Source of the DNA: Athripsodes cinereus
Lineage: Eukaryota > Arthropoda > Insecta > Trichoptera > Leptoceridae
DNA: 64,000 nucleotides
Direction of reading: 5' to 3'
Assembly (NCBI GenBank): GCA_947579605.1
Contig: OX388317.1
Coordinates: forward strand, 20,851,384 to 20,915,383
This document shows positions 42,034 to 52,999 of this stretch, one piece after another. The first letter of the stretch is position 1. Every line of letters begins with the position of its first letter. The translations under genes were made by a program, and so were the position numbers. A model generated the notes under the pieces. That model was not told the DNA's origin. It was given only the letters and a program-made list of their open reading frames with translations, and did no database searches.

Positions 42034-45000
42034 TTATACAAGATTAAGTTTTCCTCTCAAGTTAACAAACTTAACATACGATAATGACTTAGTCATAATA
42101 TCGGCTGTATTTTCAATGGTGTTTACATATGTTAACTTAATCTTTCCTTCTTCAATCAATTGTCTAATAAAATGATGTTTAACATCAATGTGCTTTGATC
42201 TTTTTGTTTCTAAAGTACTAGCTAACTTTATGCAAGACTGATTATCTTCAAACATTGTAATAGGAAAAACAGTTTTATACATATTTGAAGTTGTCAACAA
42301 TTGACCTAAAAATAAACACTCTGTTGCACATGAAGCTAAAGCAATATATTCTGATTCACAACTACTTAAAGATACAATATTTTGTTTCTGTGACTTCCAA
42401 CATACTAAATTCTCATTTAATTTAATAATATACCCCGTTACACTTTTTCTATCATTAATATTACTGGCAAAATCAGAGTCTACAAAAGCACTCATATTTA
42501 ATTGTTCCTGATAGTTACTCTTTACAAATTTTAATGATATATTTTTGGTTTCTTTTAAATATCTAAGTGTATTCTTAAGATGTTTCCAATGCTCAATATT
42601 ATAATTATTCTGAAATTGACTGAAATAAGATATAGCAAAACATAAATCAGGTCTTGTACCTAACATAATATACATTAAACTTCCAATCAATTGCCTGTAA
42701 GGTAAATTACTGTCAAAATTTTCATTCAATTTTAAATTAAGCTTATGTTGAATAGGTATCTTACTGGTTTTACAATCTGACATTTCAAAATGGTCAATAA
42801 CCTTTTTAATTAATTCTTTTTGTGAAATGTAAATATTATCCCCATGTCTTTCAATTTCTATACCCAAAAACATTATTTTATCATTCTGAGTTAAATCTTT
42901 TATATCTAAAAACTTTGAAAGATTTTCTTTTATTTCACAAATGTTTTCTATAGAATATGAGAACAAAATTATATCATCAACCCAAACAAGTACATATAAA
43001 TCATTTCTAGTATACAAACATGGATCAACTTGTGAACGTTTTAAATTCATTTTTAAAAGATATTCATTTAAACACTCATTCCAATTCTTTGGACTTTGAC
43101 GTAGACCATAGAGAGCTTTCTTCAGTTTACATACTACATCATTTTTATAACTAAGACCTTGAGGAATTTCCATATAGACTGGCTCTTTCAAATTACTCTT
43201 GAGAAAAGCTGACTTTACATCAAGTTGATGAATTTGAAGATTTCTTTCCGCTGCTAAGGCTATCAAAACTCTTAACGTCATCATTCTAGCAACTGGTGCA
43301 TAGATATTTTCATCATCTTTTTCTTGTTGAAATCCTCGTGCTACAAGTCTGGCTTTCTTTATTTCTTGACCGTTGACTGTCTTCTTTCTAAATATCCACC
43401 TAGAATCAATTACTTTTATATTATCAGGCCTTTGTACTATGTCCCAAGTGTTATTTTCTTCATGAGCTTTAAGTTCGTCTTGTAAAGCTTTATTCCAACC
43501 ATGTTTTACAGCTTCTTCATATGTCGTAGGAACTTCTGAAGGTAAACATCCTACTGAAAGTGCTGCTATACAACTACTCATATCATAGTCGAGATATCTT
43601 GCTGGTAATTTCTTCGTTCTTGTACTTTTTCTTTGAACATCAGGACTATCTTCATCGCATGAATCCGATATAATGTCTTCCATCTCTTGATGACAATCTT
43701 CTAATTCTTCTTTTTCTTCCAATTGTTCTTCTTGTTCTTCAAATGAAGGTACAACAACTGAAACATCATTTAAAGAATTACTTTCTTCAATAAATTTCAC
43801 ACTGCATGCTGTAATGATTTTCTTGTTTTCTTTATCCCATAGACGGTAACCATTTGGACTGTATCCCACCATTAACATTGGTTTAGATCTTGGATCTAAT
43901 TTTCCTTGTCTATCTTCTTTTGGTATATGTGCGTAAGCTAGAGAACCAAATACTCTCACATTATCCGTTGAACATTCGTAGCCATACCAAATATCTGCTG
44001 GACGTTTTCCATCAATAGAGTTTGAGGGTGTTCTATTAAATACATACGTCGCTGCTCTCACAGCTTCTCCCCAGAATTCTTTATTCATATTTGTATCTAA
44101 CAACATACAACGTACGCCATTCATTAATGTTCTGTTTAGTCTTTCACTTACACCATTTTGCTCGGGATTTCTTGGAATAGTATACTCAATTTGAATTCCA
44201 TTATTTCTGCAATGCTTTTTAAAATCTTTTGAGCTATATTCACCTCCGTTATCACAACGAAGTCTACATATGCCTCTTCCAAATTTAGCTTTTACCATTG
44301 CTTCATATTCTTTAAATTTGTCAAATACTTGTGACTTCTGGTTGATCAAGTATACAACAGTAAAATGAGAAAAATGATCAGTAAATGATACATAATACCT
44401 TTTATTATCATGAGTTGATGGGGTAACTGGTCCTGTTACATCAGACGATACAACTTCTAGTATTCTTGAAGCTTTCTTTTCTTTAGGTATACTTCTAAAA
44501 GATTTTCTTGTAAGTTTTCCACGAATACAGATGTCACAATCTTTACTCGATGGGAAGTATGAAGAATGACACATTCGTCTATGTAAGATATCACTTTTAC
44601 AAATTAAACTTTTATTTTTGTTTTCCATTTGAAATTTAATAAAATAAAAATTACCAATTAAATTTCCATTTACAACAACTTTAGAGTTACCATCCAGTAT
44701 AAATACTTTATCTTTTTCAAATACAACTTTGTAACCTTGTTTCTGAATTTTCACTACTGATAGTAGATTGTAGTCAATATCTTTACACATGAGAACATTA
44801 TTTAAGCTTACTTCTCTTCCTTCTAGTGTATGTAACGGTAGATTTCCACTTAAACTCGCTGCAAGTTCAACTCCTCTCTTTGCAACAGCAATTTTCGAAT
44901 AAATTTTCTTTGTTTCATGTAAAGTTACCTTGTCATTAACAATATGATCTGTAGCACCTGAATCTACAATAAATGAGATTACATTATCTGCAAATAAACA

Positions 45001-45834
45001 TTGCGAAATTTCATCTTTCGCATCAGCTACGAGGAATGACAACTTGTCATCTTTATTCTCATTTAACACTAAATTACATTTTTCCATTTTATTTTTCTGA
45101 TATTTGCATTCACTTTTCTTATGCCCTCTTCTGCCACAGTTATAACAGTTATACTTGAACTGACCATTGGTAGTATTTTTCAATTTGTCATGAGAATGAG
45201 ACTTCTTTTTTATATTAAAAACTACAGGATCTTCACTATTTGCACCTTTCTTAGTATTCATCTGACGAAGTTCTTCCTGCATTAGTGCATTTTTAACATA
45301 TTGAATATCAACATCACCTGGATTCTTATTGAAAAGTATGTCTATTGCACGCGTCACTGCATCATAGCTTTCCGGCATTGAGGCTAACAACATAGAAACA
45401 ACCTCATTGTCTGCTACATTTCCACCACAGCTTTTCAATTCATTTATACTATTCTCAAATTCAGTAATGTACTCACGGAGGGACTGCTTCTTGTGACAAA
45501 ACTTTAAATTTCTTATCTTCTTCTGAAGATCTACCTGTCGTCCAATACCAGTTTTTACATATGTTTTTTCTAATACTTCAAACATTTCTTTTGCAGTTTG
45601 CTTGTCCATGACTGTTTCCAGAACATTATCAGCCAAACACTGAGTAATAATATTTCTGGCTTTCACATCAGATTTCTTAAATATAGCAATAGTGTCATCT
45701 TTTGGCGTTTCTTGAGACAATACATCCAAAACTGAATGTTGCTCCAGCACAAGTCTAATTCTATGTTTCCAGTACACATACCCATTTCCATCAAATGGCT
45801 TGATGTGCTGTTGGAAGCTCCCTTGTGCCTGCAT
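42034..45834 (-). CDS. copia gag-pol polyprotein
   Basis: Start chosen at ATG 45834 (MQAQGSFQQ); the frame extends nine codons further from a TTG. 1266 residues in copia order. Gag (PFDGNGYVYWKHRI), zinc knuckle CYNCGRRGHKKSEC near 230, protease active site FIVDSGATDH near 290, then integrase with HHCC and DDE residues (SSDVTGPV, RCDNGGEYSS, NPEQNGVSERLNR). Next come reverse transcriptase (LDVKSAFLKSNLKEPVYME, catalytic VWVDDIILFS) and RNase H (AFVDSDFAS, SSCESEYIALAS, FEDNQSC, SKHIDVKHHF). All catalytic residues I can check are present and there are no stops. Oddity: between the second H (HRRMCH) and CDIC only nine residues occur, where the family usually has 20-30, so the integrase zinc domain is shortened. 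Confidence 0.95.
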   Translation of the reverse strand: MQAQGSFQQHIKPFDGNGYVYWKHRIRLVLEQHSVLDVLSQETPKDDTIAIFKKSDVKARNIITQCLADNVLETVMDKQTAKEMFEVLEKTYVKTGIGRQVDLQKKIRNLKFCHKKQSLREYITEFENSINELKSCGGNVADNEVVSMLLASMPESYDAVTRAIDILFNKNPGDVDIQYVKNALMQEELRQMNTKKGANSEDPVVFNIKKKSHSHDKLKNTTNGQFKYNCYNCGRRGHKKSECKYQKNKMEKCNLVLNENKDDKLSFLVADAKDEISQCLFADNVISFIVDSGATDHIVNDKVTLHETKKIYSKIAVAKRGVELAASLSGNLPLHTLEGREVSLNNVLMCKDIDYNLLSVVKIQKQGYKVVFEKDKVFILDGNSKVVVNGNLIGNFYFIKFQMENKNKSLICKSDILHRRMCHSSYFPSSKDCDICIRGKLTRKSFRSIPKEKKASRILEVVSSDVTGPVTPSTHDNKRYYVSFTDHFSHFTVVYLINQKSQVFDKFKEYEAMVKAKFGRGICRLRCDNGGEYSSKDFKKHCRNNGIQIEYTIPRNPEQNGVSERLNRTLMNGVRCMLLDTNMNKEFWGEAVRAATYVFNRTPSNSIDGKRPADIWYGYECSTDNVRVFGSLAYAHIPKEDRQGKLDPRSKPMLMVGYSPNGYRLWDKENKKIITACSVKFIEESNSLNDVSVVVPSFEEQEEQLEEKEELEDCHQEMEDIISDSCDEDSPDVQRKSTRTKKLPARYLDYDMSSCIAALSVGCLPSEVPTTYEEAVKHGWNKALQDELKAHEENNTWDIVQRPDNIKVIDSRWIFRKKTVNGQEIKKARLVARGFQQEKDDENIYAPVARMMTLRVLIALAAERNLQIHQLDVKSAFLKSNLKEPVYMEIPQGLSYKNDVVCKLKKALYGLRQSPKNWNECLNEYLLKMNLKRSQVDPCLYTRNDLYVLVWVDDIILFSYSIENICEIKENLSKFLDIKDLTQNDKIMFLGIEIERHGDNIYISQKELIKKVIDHFEMSDCKTSKIPIQHKLNLKLNENFDSNLPYRQLIGSLMYIMLGTRPDLCFAISYFSQFQNNYNIEHWKHLKNTLRYLKETKNISLKFVKSNYQEQLNMSAFVDSDFASNINDRKSVTGYIIKLNENLVCWKSQKQNIVSLSSCESEYIALASCATECLFLGQLLTTSNMYKTVFPITMFEDNQSCIKLASTLETKRSKHIDVKHHFIRQLIEEGKIKLTYVNTIENTADIMTKSLSYVKFVNLRGKLNLV

Positions 45835-45954
45835 ACTGACACAACACAACCAACTGACCAACTATCAAACACTATAATATAACACTGGTGTAGCTTTCTA
45901 CACAATTCTCTTTGCACAAACCAAACTATGCTCTTTTTCTGTCCTTTCTGGACG

Positions 45955-45971
45955 CTTCTGGGCCCATAACC
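45955..45971 (-). other. copia primer binding site (half tRNA-iMet)
   Basis: The plus strand CTGGGCCCATAACC equals the anticodon stem-loop of insect initiator tRNA-Met, as recalled. The minus strand GGTTATGGGCCCAG would pair with it right after the 5' LTR. Priming by a 5' half of tRNA-iMet is a copia trademark. Confidence 0.85.
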
Positions 45972-46189
45972 TTTTGTAATAGGTTGTGGATGAGGATCAG
46001 AGCAAAAAAAACAGTTGTTAACATGTGCAACTTTATTGTAGAGAAGACAAAAATGTACAGTGACAAGTAACAATTATTTCATAGATGTTTCATGTAATCT
46101 TTAAATAGTGTTGTCACACATAACACAGTGAGACCAACACAACAAAACTATTCTCTAAGTTGAGATGCTGAACTGCCAACATAACAACA
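45972..46189 (-). repeat. copia 5' LTR
   Basis: I found no difference from 41761-41978 reading base by base. It contains the promoter and transcription start by analogy with the family; I did not pin down a TATA box. Confidence 0.93.
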
Positions 46190-46194
46190 AAAAA

Positions 46195-46688
46195 TACCGC
46201 TACCACGATATTGGCATGTACGTATTTTTTACTATAGTCACTACGCATATCGTAGGATTCTGTATCTCAACGTTTTTGTATTTCTGACATTATTCGTCTT
46301 CTCTTTTCTAGGCGTGGGCTGCTTTTATGCATATTCTATGAAAAGCAGACGACTTAATGCAACCATCCTGCATACTTAGAATATGTGTTGGATGCATTTG
46401 GGTTTATGAAAAACTCGGATTTATATTTTATTAAAATATATCTGTAGATATATATTTATTATTTAAAATGCCTACATCAATTATTTTATATAAAGGATTT
46501 GGCTTAGGAAAATATAGTTTATCATAAAATTCAATTCATCAATTGAATAGATTCTTTGTAATACCTTTATTTGTTGACTCACAATATACAGAACTGTTAC
46601 TATTGACTTAATTCTGACACCTTTTAATTCAGTTTGATGTTGTGCTTTGCAATAAAGTCAACTCTTACATTCTCAGAATTCAAATATT
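46195..46688. other. no recognisable feature
   Basis: AT-rich sequence between the copia element and a LINE-B fragment. Nothing assignable. Confidence 0.45.
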
Positions 46689-46689
46689 G

Positions 46690-46865
46690 CTATCATAGGA
46701 ATGATTTATTGTAAAAGAGAAACTTTCAGGCTGTCGTAACCCTTGTAAACGAAAAAACAGTGCTCTTCTTGGCCAACCCCACAAGACATTCTCAAATCAT
46801 AACCCAGCCAGGACCATCGTCTCTCCTGCATTTCGGAGACTACAGATCTTTGCAGAGAGCGTTGA
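46690..46865 (-). pseudogene. LINE-B C-terminal fragment
   Basis: Inverse of the RRWSWLGHVLRM region of 13290-13580 (agtgctcttcttggccaacc, cataacccagccaggaccat, cagatctttgcagagagcgt). It is truncated before the tail. Confidence 0.75.
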
Positions 46866-46889
46866 CGCACAGCATAATTTACAAAATGC

Positions 46890-47465
46890 TCATACAACCT
46901 AACAAATCCAAAATCCTCCTAAGACACTATCCGTATATTATCCGATTAAAACAACTAGTAACGGAATACACCAGAATAACTGAGAATACAAAGACTTTAA
47001 TAGACTTAATCATATCTAACGACTATTATCTTCCAGTATGTGTAGCTGATGATTTCAAAATATCAGACCATGAGACTTTAAAAGCAAGTCTAGATAATCC
47101 ATCAAACGGTACAAGTAGTGAAATAATAACATACAGAAATATGAAAGGATACTCGAAAGAAGTGATATCTAGTGAGTTGCAGAAAACTGATTGGAATCTG
47201 ACTGGAGATGTCCATGAAAAAGCCAAAAAAATAATAGACAATTTCACTATGGTTGTTAATAAAGTAATGCCAGAAACTACAACTATAACAAAGCAATCAT
47301 GTAAATGGTACACTAGAGACCTAGAAATACTACGCAAAGAAAGAGATAGAGCTTATAAAGCATGCTTTTCTTGTCAAGTGAAACGGAATTCAAAAGACTA
47401 CAAAAAGTACAAAATAGGGGAATGAGGGCAATATTAGGTTTTGGAAGGTATCATAGGGTAAAACT
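46890..47465 (+). pseudogene. LINE with deleted reverse transcriptase core
   Basis: The plus frame runs TRITENTKTLIDLIISND, KISDHETLKASL (the SDH end of an AP endonuclease) and the linker RDLEILRKERDRAYKAC to 47422. Across a frameshift it continues as KRLQKVQNRGMRAILGFGR, a segment that normally lies after the reverse transcriptase. The whole polymerase is therefore missing, probably by internal deletion. Confidence 0.8.
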
Positions 47466-47469
47466 AATA

Positions 47470-47640
47470 TAATAATAATAATAATAATAAATATATTTAT
47501 TTCAAAAGTAGGTACACAATACAATATTATTTTCAATAAACAATGAAAAACAATCACAATAATATTACAACTACCTCCCTATTAGAGATATCTCGTGTAT
47601 AGGGAGGGAGTATAAACCAATTAAAACACACCTATTAAAC
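47470..47640 (-). repeat. LINE 3' end with (ATT)n tail
   Basis: An aataataataataataataaat tract, a ttatttcaaaagtaggtaca stretch, and a stem-loop 'cctccctattagag...gtatagggagg' typical of LINE 3' ends. Confidence 0.5.
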
Positions 47641-47797
47641 ATTATATACTTTTTCATTTACTTATATTTATCTATTTATATACCCATTATAACCTACACA
47701 TTATAACTATACTTAACTATATTATCTCACCATCCATCATTCACAAAGACTCACCAACACATACCACAACTCATTCTAACCCAAAAACACACCATCC

Positions 47798-47880
<83 letters not shown>
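47798..47880. repeat. (CA)n microsatellite
   Basis: About 40 uninterrupted CA units. A shorter, broken one lies at 52836-52900. Confidence 0.97.
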
Positions 47881-47882
<2 letters not shown>

Positions 47883-48345
47883 TGTTCGCGTAATCAAGTA
47901 TTGTGAGGACTTGAACTAAAATCCCGATTATGCGGACCTACCTTTCCGATCGACTTAGGCGAGTGTAAACTCATCGGCAATGTAGTGCTCTCTCTTGCTA
48001 GCATACCTGTCTATTCGAGTATTTTATACACTCGCTTGAGACAGAGATAGGGGGCTTCAAAAATCATGACAAAAATACGGCTTGTGAAGACGGTAAATAT
48101 TGTGGGGACCGTCTCCATTTTAGGGAAATGGTAGACTCCAAAACACACGTGGTCCTCGTTTTATTAGAAATAAGTTTTTAATTTACACGACGTCCTCACT
48201 TTACTATACAAATCGTACGGCAAAATACACTAGGTCGAATAATAAGTGGCAACGTTGCATTTTCGGCTCTTCATTGAGTTTTGTTTCTCAATGAATTTAG
48301 TTAGCGTTCGTTTTTTGAGCCTGGCGGATTGTAATAATGACTTTT
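47881..48345. other. left flank of satellite with GTGAGGAC / GTCCTCAC motifs
   Basis: Contains 'gcgtaatcaag' (also at 52430-52440), GTGAGGAC at 47903 and GTCCTCAC at 48192. The right flank 52400-52830 has the same motifs. It may be the end region of a larger element that contains the satellite. Confidence 0.4.
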
Positions 48346-48349
48346 GTAG

Positions 48350-50009
48350 ATAACAGTTATAGGTATTGTAGATAAAATAGTCTTAGGTAGGCTTAAGATG
48401 AATTTGTTTTTCAGTTTTTCGTAATTTTATTGTATGTTTATAAATAATTATCGTAAAGTTACTGATGTTTTACTAGGTATTGACTATAATAAATATTGTT
48501 ACATTTTAATAAAATCAAATCGAAATTAATGATACTTAGTGTTTTTATTGCGTAATATTTCAATCGTTTTAATCATCTAGTAGGTACTGTTATCTACTAA
48601 AATAGTCTTAGGTAGGCTTAAGTTGAATTTGTTTTTTAGTTTTTCGTAATTTTGTTGTATATTTATTAATAATTATCGTAAAGTTACTGATATTTTACTT
48701 GGTATTGACTAAAATAAATATTGTTACATTTTAAAAAGTACAAATCGAAATTAATGATATGTAGTGTTTTTATTGCGTCATATTTCAATCGTTTTAATCA
48801 TCCAGAAGGTACTGTTATCTACTAAAATAGTCTTAGGTAGGCTTTAGTAGAATTTGTTTTTAATTTTTTCGTTATTTTGTTGTATATTTATTAAAAATTA
48901 TCGTAAAGTTACTGATGTTTTACTAGGTATTGACTTTAAAAAATATTTTTACATTTTAAAAAGTTCAAATCGAAATTAATGATAATTGGTGATTTTATTG
49001 CGATATATTTCAATCGTTTTAATCATCCAGTAGGTACTGTTATCTACTAAAATAGTCTTAGGTAGGCTTTAGTTGAATTTCTTCTTCAGTTTTTCGTAAT
49101 TTTATTGTATGTTTATTAATAATAATTATCGTATAGTTACTGATGTTTTACTAGGTATTGACTATAATAAATATTTTTACACTTTAAAAAGTTCAAATCG
49201 AAATTAATGATAATTGGTGATTTTATTGCGATATATTTCAATCGTTTTAATCATCCAGTAGGTACTGTTATCTACTAAAATAGTCTTAGGTAGGCTTTAG
49301 TTGAATTTGTTTTTTAGTTTTTCGTCATTTTGTTGTATGTTTATTAATAACTATCGTATAGTTACTGATGTTTTACTAGGTATTGACTTTAATAAATATT
49401 GTTACATTTTAATAAGTTCAAATCGAAATTAATGATACTTAGTGTTTATATTGCGTCATATTTCAATCGTTTTAATCATCCAGTAGGTACTGTTATCTAC
49501 TAAAATAGTCTTAGGTAGGCTTTAGTTGAATTTCTTCTTCAGAATTTCGTAATTTTATTGTATGTTTATAAATAATTATTGTATAGTTACTGATGTTTTA
49601 CTAGGTATTGACTTTAATAAATATTGTTACATTTTAATAAGTTCAAATCGAAATTAATGATACTTAGTGTTTATATTGCGTCATATTTCAATCGTTTTAA
49701 TCATCTAGTAGGTACTGTTATCTTCTAAAATAGTCTTAGGTAGGCTTAAGTTGAATTTGTTTTTTTAGTTTTTCGTAATTTTGTTGTATATTAATTAATA
49801 ATTATCGTAAAGTTACTGTAATTTTACTTGGTATTGACTAAAATAAATATTGTTACATTTTAAAAAGTACAAATCGAAATTAATAATATGTAGTATTTTT
49901 ATTGCGTTATATTTCAATCGTTTTAATCATCCAGAAGGTACTGTTATCTACTAAAATAGTCTTAAGTAGGCTTTAGTAGAATTTGTTTTTAATTTTTTCG
50001 TAATTTTGT
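48350..50009. repeat. ~225-bp tandem satellite, left block
   Basis: The phrase aatagtcttaggtaggct recurs near 48376, 48601, 48826, 49051, 49279, 49504, 49729 and 49954, spacing 225-228. Units differ by ~5-10% and carry alternating variants (for example 'tacttagtgttt' versus 'aattggtgatttt'). The block is cut by a LINE at 50010 and continues from 51218. Confidence 0.95.
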
Positions 50010-51217
50010 TGTATATATATATATAATGAGTTACAATCCATTGGATTGGTCTGCAACGTGTTTGGTTTTTCTTCTCCATTCGTCTCTATTCTCAGCCAGT
50101 CTTTTCAGCTCTACGTATGAGCCACAGTTCATGTCCCTCTTCAGTTGGTGCATATATGCATCTCTTGGTCGGCCTCTGCCATTTGTCGCCTCGGTCTTAC
50201 CCTCCGCAATGGCGATGAGTAGTCCTGGGTGCCTGATGTTGTGGCCAATCCAATTAGCTCGTTGTTGGCTGATTCTCTTAAGGAGTTGCCTTTTTTCGCC
50301 TACCCTGGTTAATACTTCTTCGTTTCCGACGTGCTCCGACCAATGGATCTTAAGCATGCGTCTGTAGCACCACATCTCAAAGGCCGCCAACCGTCCGCTT
50401 TCACTCTTGCTGATGGTCCATGTGTAACAACCATAAAGCAGAATGCTCCATACAAAGGCTTTAGTAAAGTTCTTCCTTACGCTTAAATCAATATTTGGGG
50501 ATTCCAATATCTTCGATTTTTTGTTAAAGGCAATCCTTGCCTGGTTTATTCTCCTTACAATTTCTGCTTTGGAGCGTCCATCCTGGTTTATTCTGCTGCC
50601 CAGGTACACGAATTCACTTACTTGTTTGATACTCACTCCATTTATGGCAATGTTCGCAGTCGCTTCCTCTCTTCCAACGACCATACATTTTGTTTTTTCT
50701 CTATTTATTTTCATATTGTACTTTGACAACAGTATACTTTCCATTTTTCCTAAGGCTTCGTTCAGCTCCATCTCGGAGTCTGCGAGCAGTGCTATATCGT
50801 CAGCATATCTTATCATGTCGACCTTTTTCCCATTTATTTTTACTCCTGTCCAGTTCTTCATTTCTTCTCTGAGTTCATCAATGGCTCGCTGTATATATAT
50901 AGCAGTTAAGGAGAGCTGGCGACATTGAGCATCCTTGTCTTACGCCTTGTTCGACCCTTGCTTCTGCGCAGCTCTCTCCGCTTTTAATCACAGCTATTTC
51001 GTTCTTGAATAAACTCCAGATTGCTCTTCTGTCTTTATAACTCATTCCTATCTGGTTTAGGGTGTTAAAAAGTTGTTCACATTCTACTTTATCGAATGCT
51101 TTTTCAAGGTCGATGAATGCTATATATGTGTTTTTATTAATTGTTATTCTCTTTTCTAGAGTAAGTCTGAGACTCAGGATTGCATCTCTTGTACCTGTCT
51201 CTTTGCGGAATCCAAAT
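50010..51217 (-). pseudogene. LINE reverse transcriptase inserted in the satellite
   Basis: The minus strand from 51217 downward encodes FRKETGTRDAILSLRL, FIDLEKAFDKVECEQLFN and VRQGCSMSPALLN. A 2-bp change in a (TA)n run near 50898 shifts the frame, and the 276-codon frame 50031-50861 continues with MIRYADDIALLADSE (catalytic ADD), VYLGSRINQDGRS, ILLYGCYTWTIS, ANWIGHNIRH and GRGRPRDAYM. It is 5'-truncated and ends in a (TA)n tail at 50017-50026. Satellite sequence resumes in register on the far side, so insertion caused little loss. This is a third LINE family, distinct from LINE-A and LINE-B. Confidence 0.9.
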
Positions 51218-52014
51218 TGAATTTATTAAAAATTATCGTAAAGTTACTGATATTTTACTTGGTATTGACTTAAATAAATATTGTTACATTTTAAAAAGTA
51301 CAAATCGAAATTAATGATATGTAGTGTTTTTATTGCGTCATATTTCAATCGTTTTAATCATCCAGAAGGTACTGTTATCTACTAAAATAGTCTTAGGTAG
51401 GCTTTAGTAGAATTTGTTTTTCAGTTTTTCGTAATTTTGTTGAATGTTTATTAATAATTATCGTAAAGTTACAGATATTTTACTTGGTATTGACTAAAAT
51501 AAATATTGTTACATTTTAAAAAGTACAAATCGAAATTAATGATAATTGGTGATTTTATTGCGATATATTTCAATCGTTTTGATCATCCAGTAGGTACTGT
51601 TATCTACTAAAATAGTCTTAGGTAGGCTTTAGTTGAATTTCTTCTTCAGAATTACGTAATTTTATTGTATGTTTATTAATAATTATCGTATAGTTACTGA
51701 TGTTTTACTAGGTATTGACTATAATAAATATTTTTACACTTTAAAAAGTTCAAATCGAAATTAATGATAATTGGTGATTTTATTGCGATATATTTTAATC
51801 GTTTTAATCATCCAGTAGGTACTGTTATCTACTAAAATAGTCTTAGGTAGGCTTTAGTTGAATTTGTTTTTTAGTTTTTCGTAATTTTGTTGTATATTTA
51901 TTAATAATTATCGTAAAGTTACTGATATTTTACTTGGTATTGACTAAAATAAATATTGTTACATTTTAAAAAGTACAAATCGAAATTAATGATATGTAGT
52001 GTTTTTATTGCGTC
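51218..52014. repeat. ~225-bp tandem satellite, right block
   Basis: Landmark repeats near 51385, 51611 and 51836 continue the array. It stops abruptly at 52014. Together with the left block there are about eleven units. Confidence 0.95.
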
Positions 52015-52094
52015 CATGGATATCTAAATATTCCCAACCACAAACTGTATTTTGTACTTTTTAATAACAGTTAAAAGTAAACAAAATATACTTT

Positions 52095-52230
52095 TTCATT
52101 TATTTATTTATTCTTTTCACACATCATCAAATACCATTATTATAAACATAAACAAAACACACAAATTAAGATGATATGTAATGGCGAGATTATCATTATA
52201 GAAATGATTTCTTCCATCTAATCACGATTA
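52095..52230 (-). repeat. LINE 3' end
   Basis: A catttatttatttattctttt tract and 'aatggcgagattatcattat...atgatttcttccatctaatc', matching the tail in the Toll intron at 29215-29375. Confidence 0.55.
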
Positions 52231-52234
52231 GACC

Positions 52235-52833
52235 TTCACTTTCAAAAATATGATCGAAATATATCTTGAACTTTAATATTTTATTGTGAATATTATATGT
52301 ATATCCATAGTCAATTAATAATATAATAATCGTATTAAAAAAATATTTTTCGATAACTTAAAAATGCTTCTGAATTAAAAGGTAAAAAAAATCAGATCCT
52401 ACATCATACCACGGTTAGAGATCTGTTCTGCGTAATCAAGAGGTCCGATGCGAATATTTATGCGGCGTTGCCACGTTTCAAATGAGTGTAACATTTCAGT
52501 ACCAATTCCATATAAAATGGGGACCTACCTGTGAGTCCCCGTTTTAGTGGTATTTTTCAAAAGTAATACACTCTTGAATTCGGTGGCGCCACGTGGTGGT
52601 GACACGCCTGAACTACTTTTTAACCATGTGTCAACTTTTTTAGAAAAAAATGCGGATTGTGGGTCCAAAAATAGAATCCGCCCATATTTCGGCAGTCAAC
52701 CAATCACATCACGAGGATTCGAACGGTACCTTTGAGTCGGCTTTTAAATATTATGGGGACGTCCTCACAATCGCATGTGTCCTCACAATAGGGGTTTTTG
52801 TCATGTTTAGGTCCTCACTTTCCTTTAGCCGCG

Positions 52834-52835
<2 letters not shown>
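52235..52835. other. right flank of satellite with GTCCTCAC motifs
   Basis: GTCCTCAC occurs at 52761, ~52779 and 52811, with ggggac at 52506 and 52755 and 'gcgtaatcaag' at 52430. No coding signal. Confidence 0.4.
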
Positions 52836-52867
<32 letters not shown>

Positions 52868-52900
52868 CACACACCCACACAAACACACACACACACACAT
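52836..52900. repeat. (CA)n microsatellite, interrupted
   Basis: acacacac runs with a few cccaca breaks. It coincides with the 3' side of the LINE at 53000-55033 and may be its tail. Confidence 0.9.
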
Positions 52901-52999
52901 ATCTATCAGAAAAAATAAACCAAAAAATACAAGACATGCAAAATTTCACTTCTTATAAATCATTTCCCACCCTAGAATCACATCACTATCAATCGCATT

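Larger units (their letters stand above)
41761..46189 (-). mobile_element. full-length copia LTR retrotransposon
   Basis: It has two ~215-218-bp LTRs that read as identical by eye, one long gag-pol frame, a PBS complementary to half of initiator tRNA-Met, and a purine tract beside the 3' LTR. All parts are consistent with copia (Ty1/copia group) in minus orientation. Five A's flank each side (41756-41760 and 46190-46194) as a possible target duplication, but low complexity limits its value. Identical LTRs and an unbroken frame indicate a very recent, possibly still active insertion. Confidence 0.95.

Noticed and set aside
47798..47880. CA tract considered as a CRISPR-like or regulatory array
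   Set aside because: Pure dinucleotide microsatellite; no spacers.
48350..52014. 225-bp array considered as a multi-exon repeat gene
   Set aside because: All frames are rich in stops and variants include frame-changing indels; it is a non-coding satellite.
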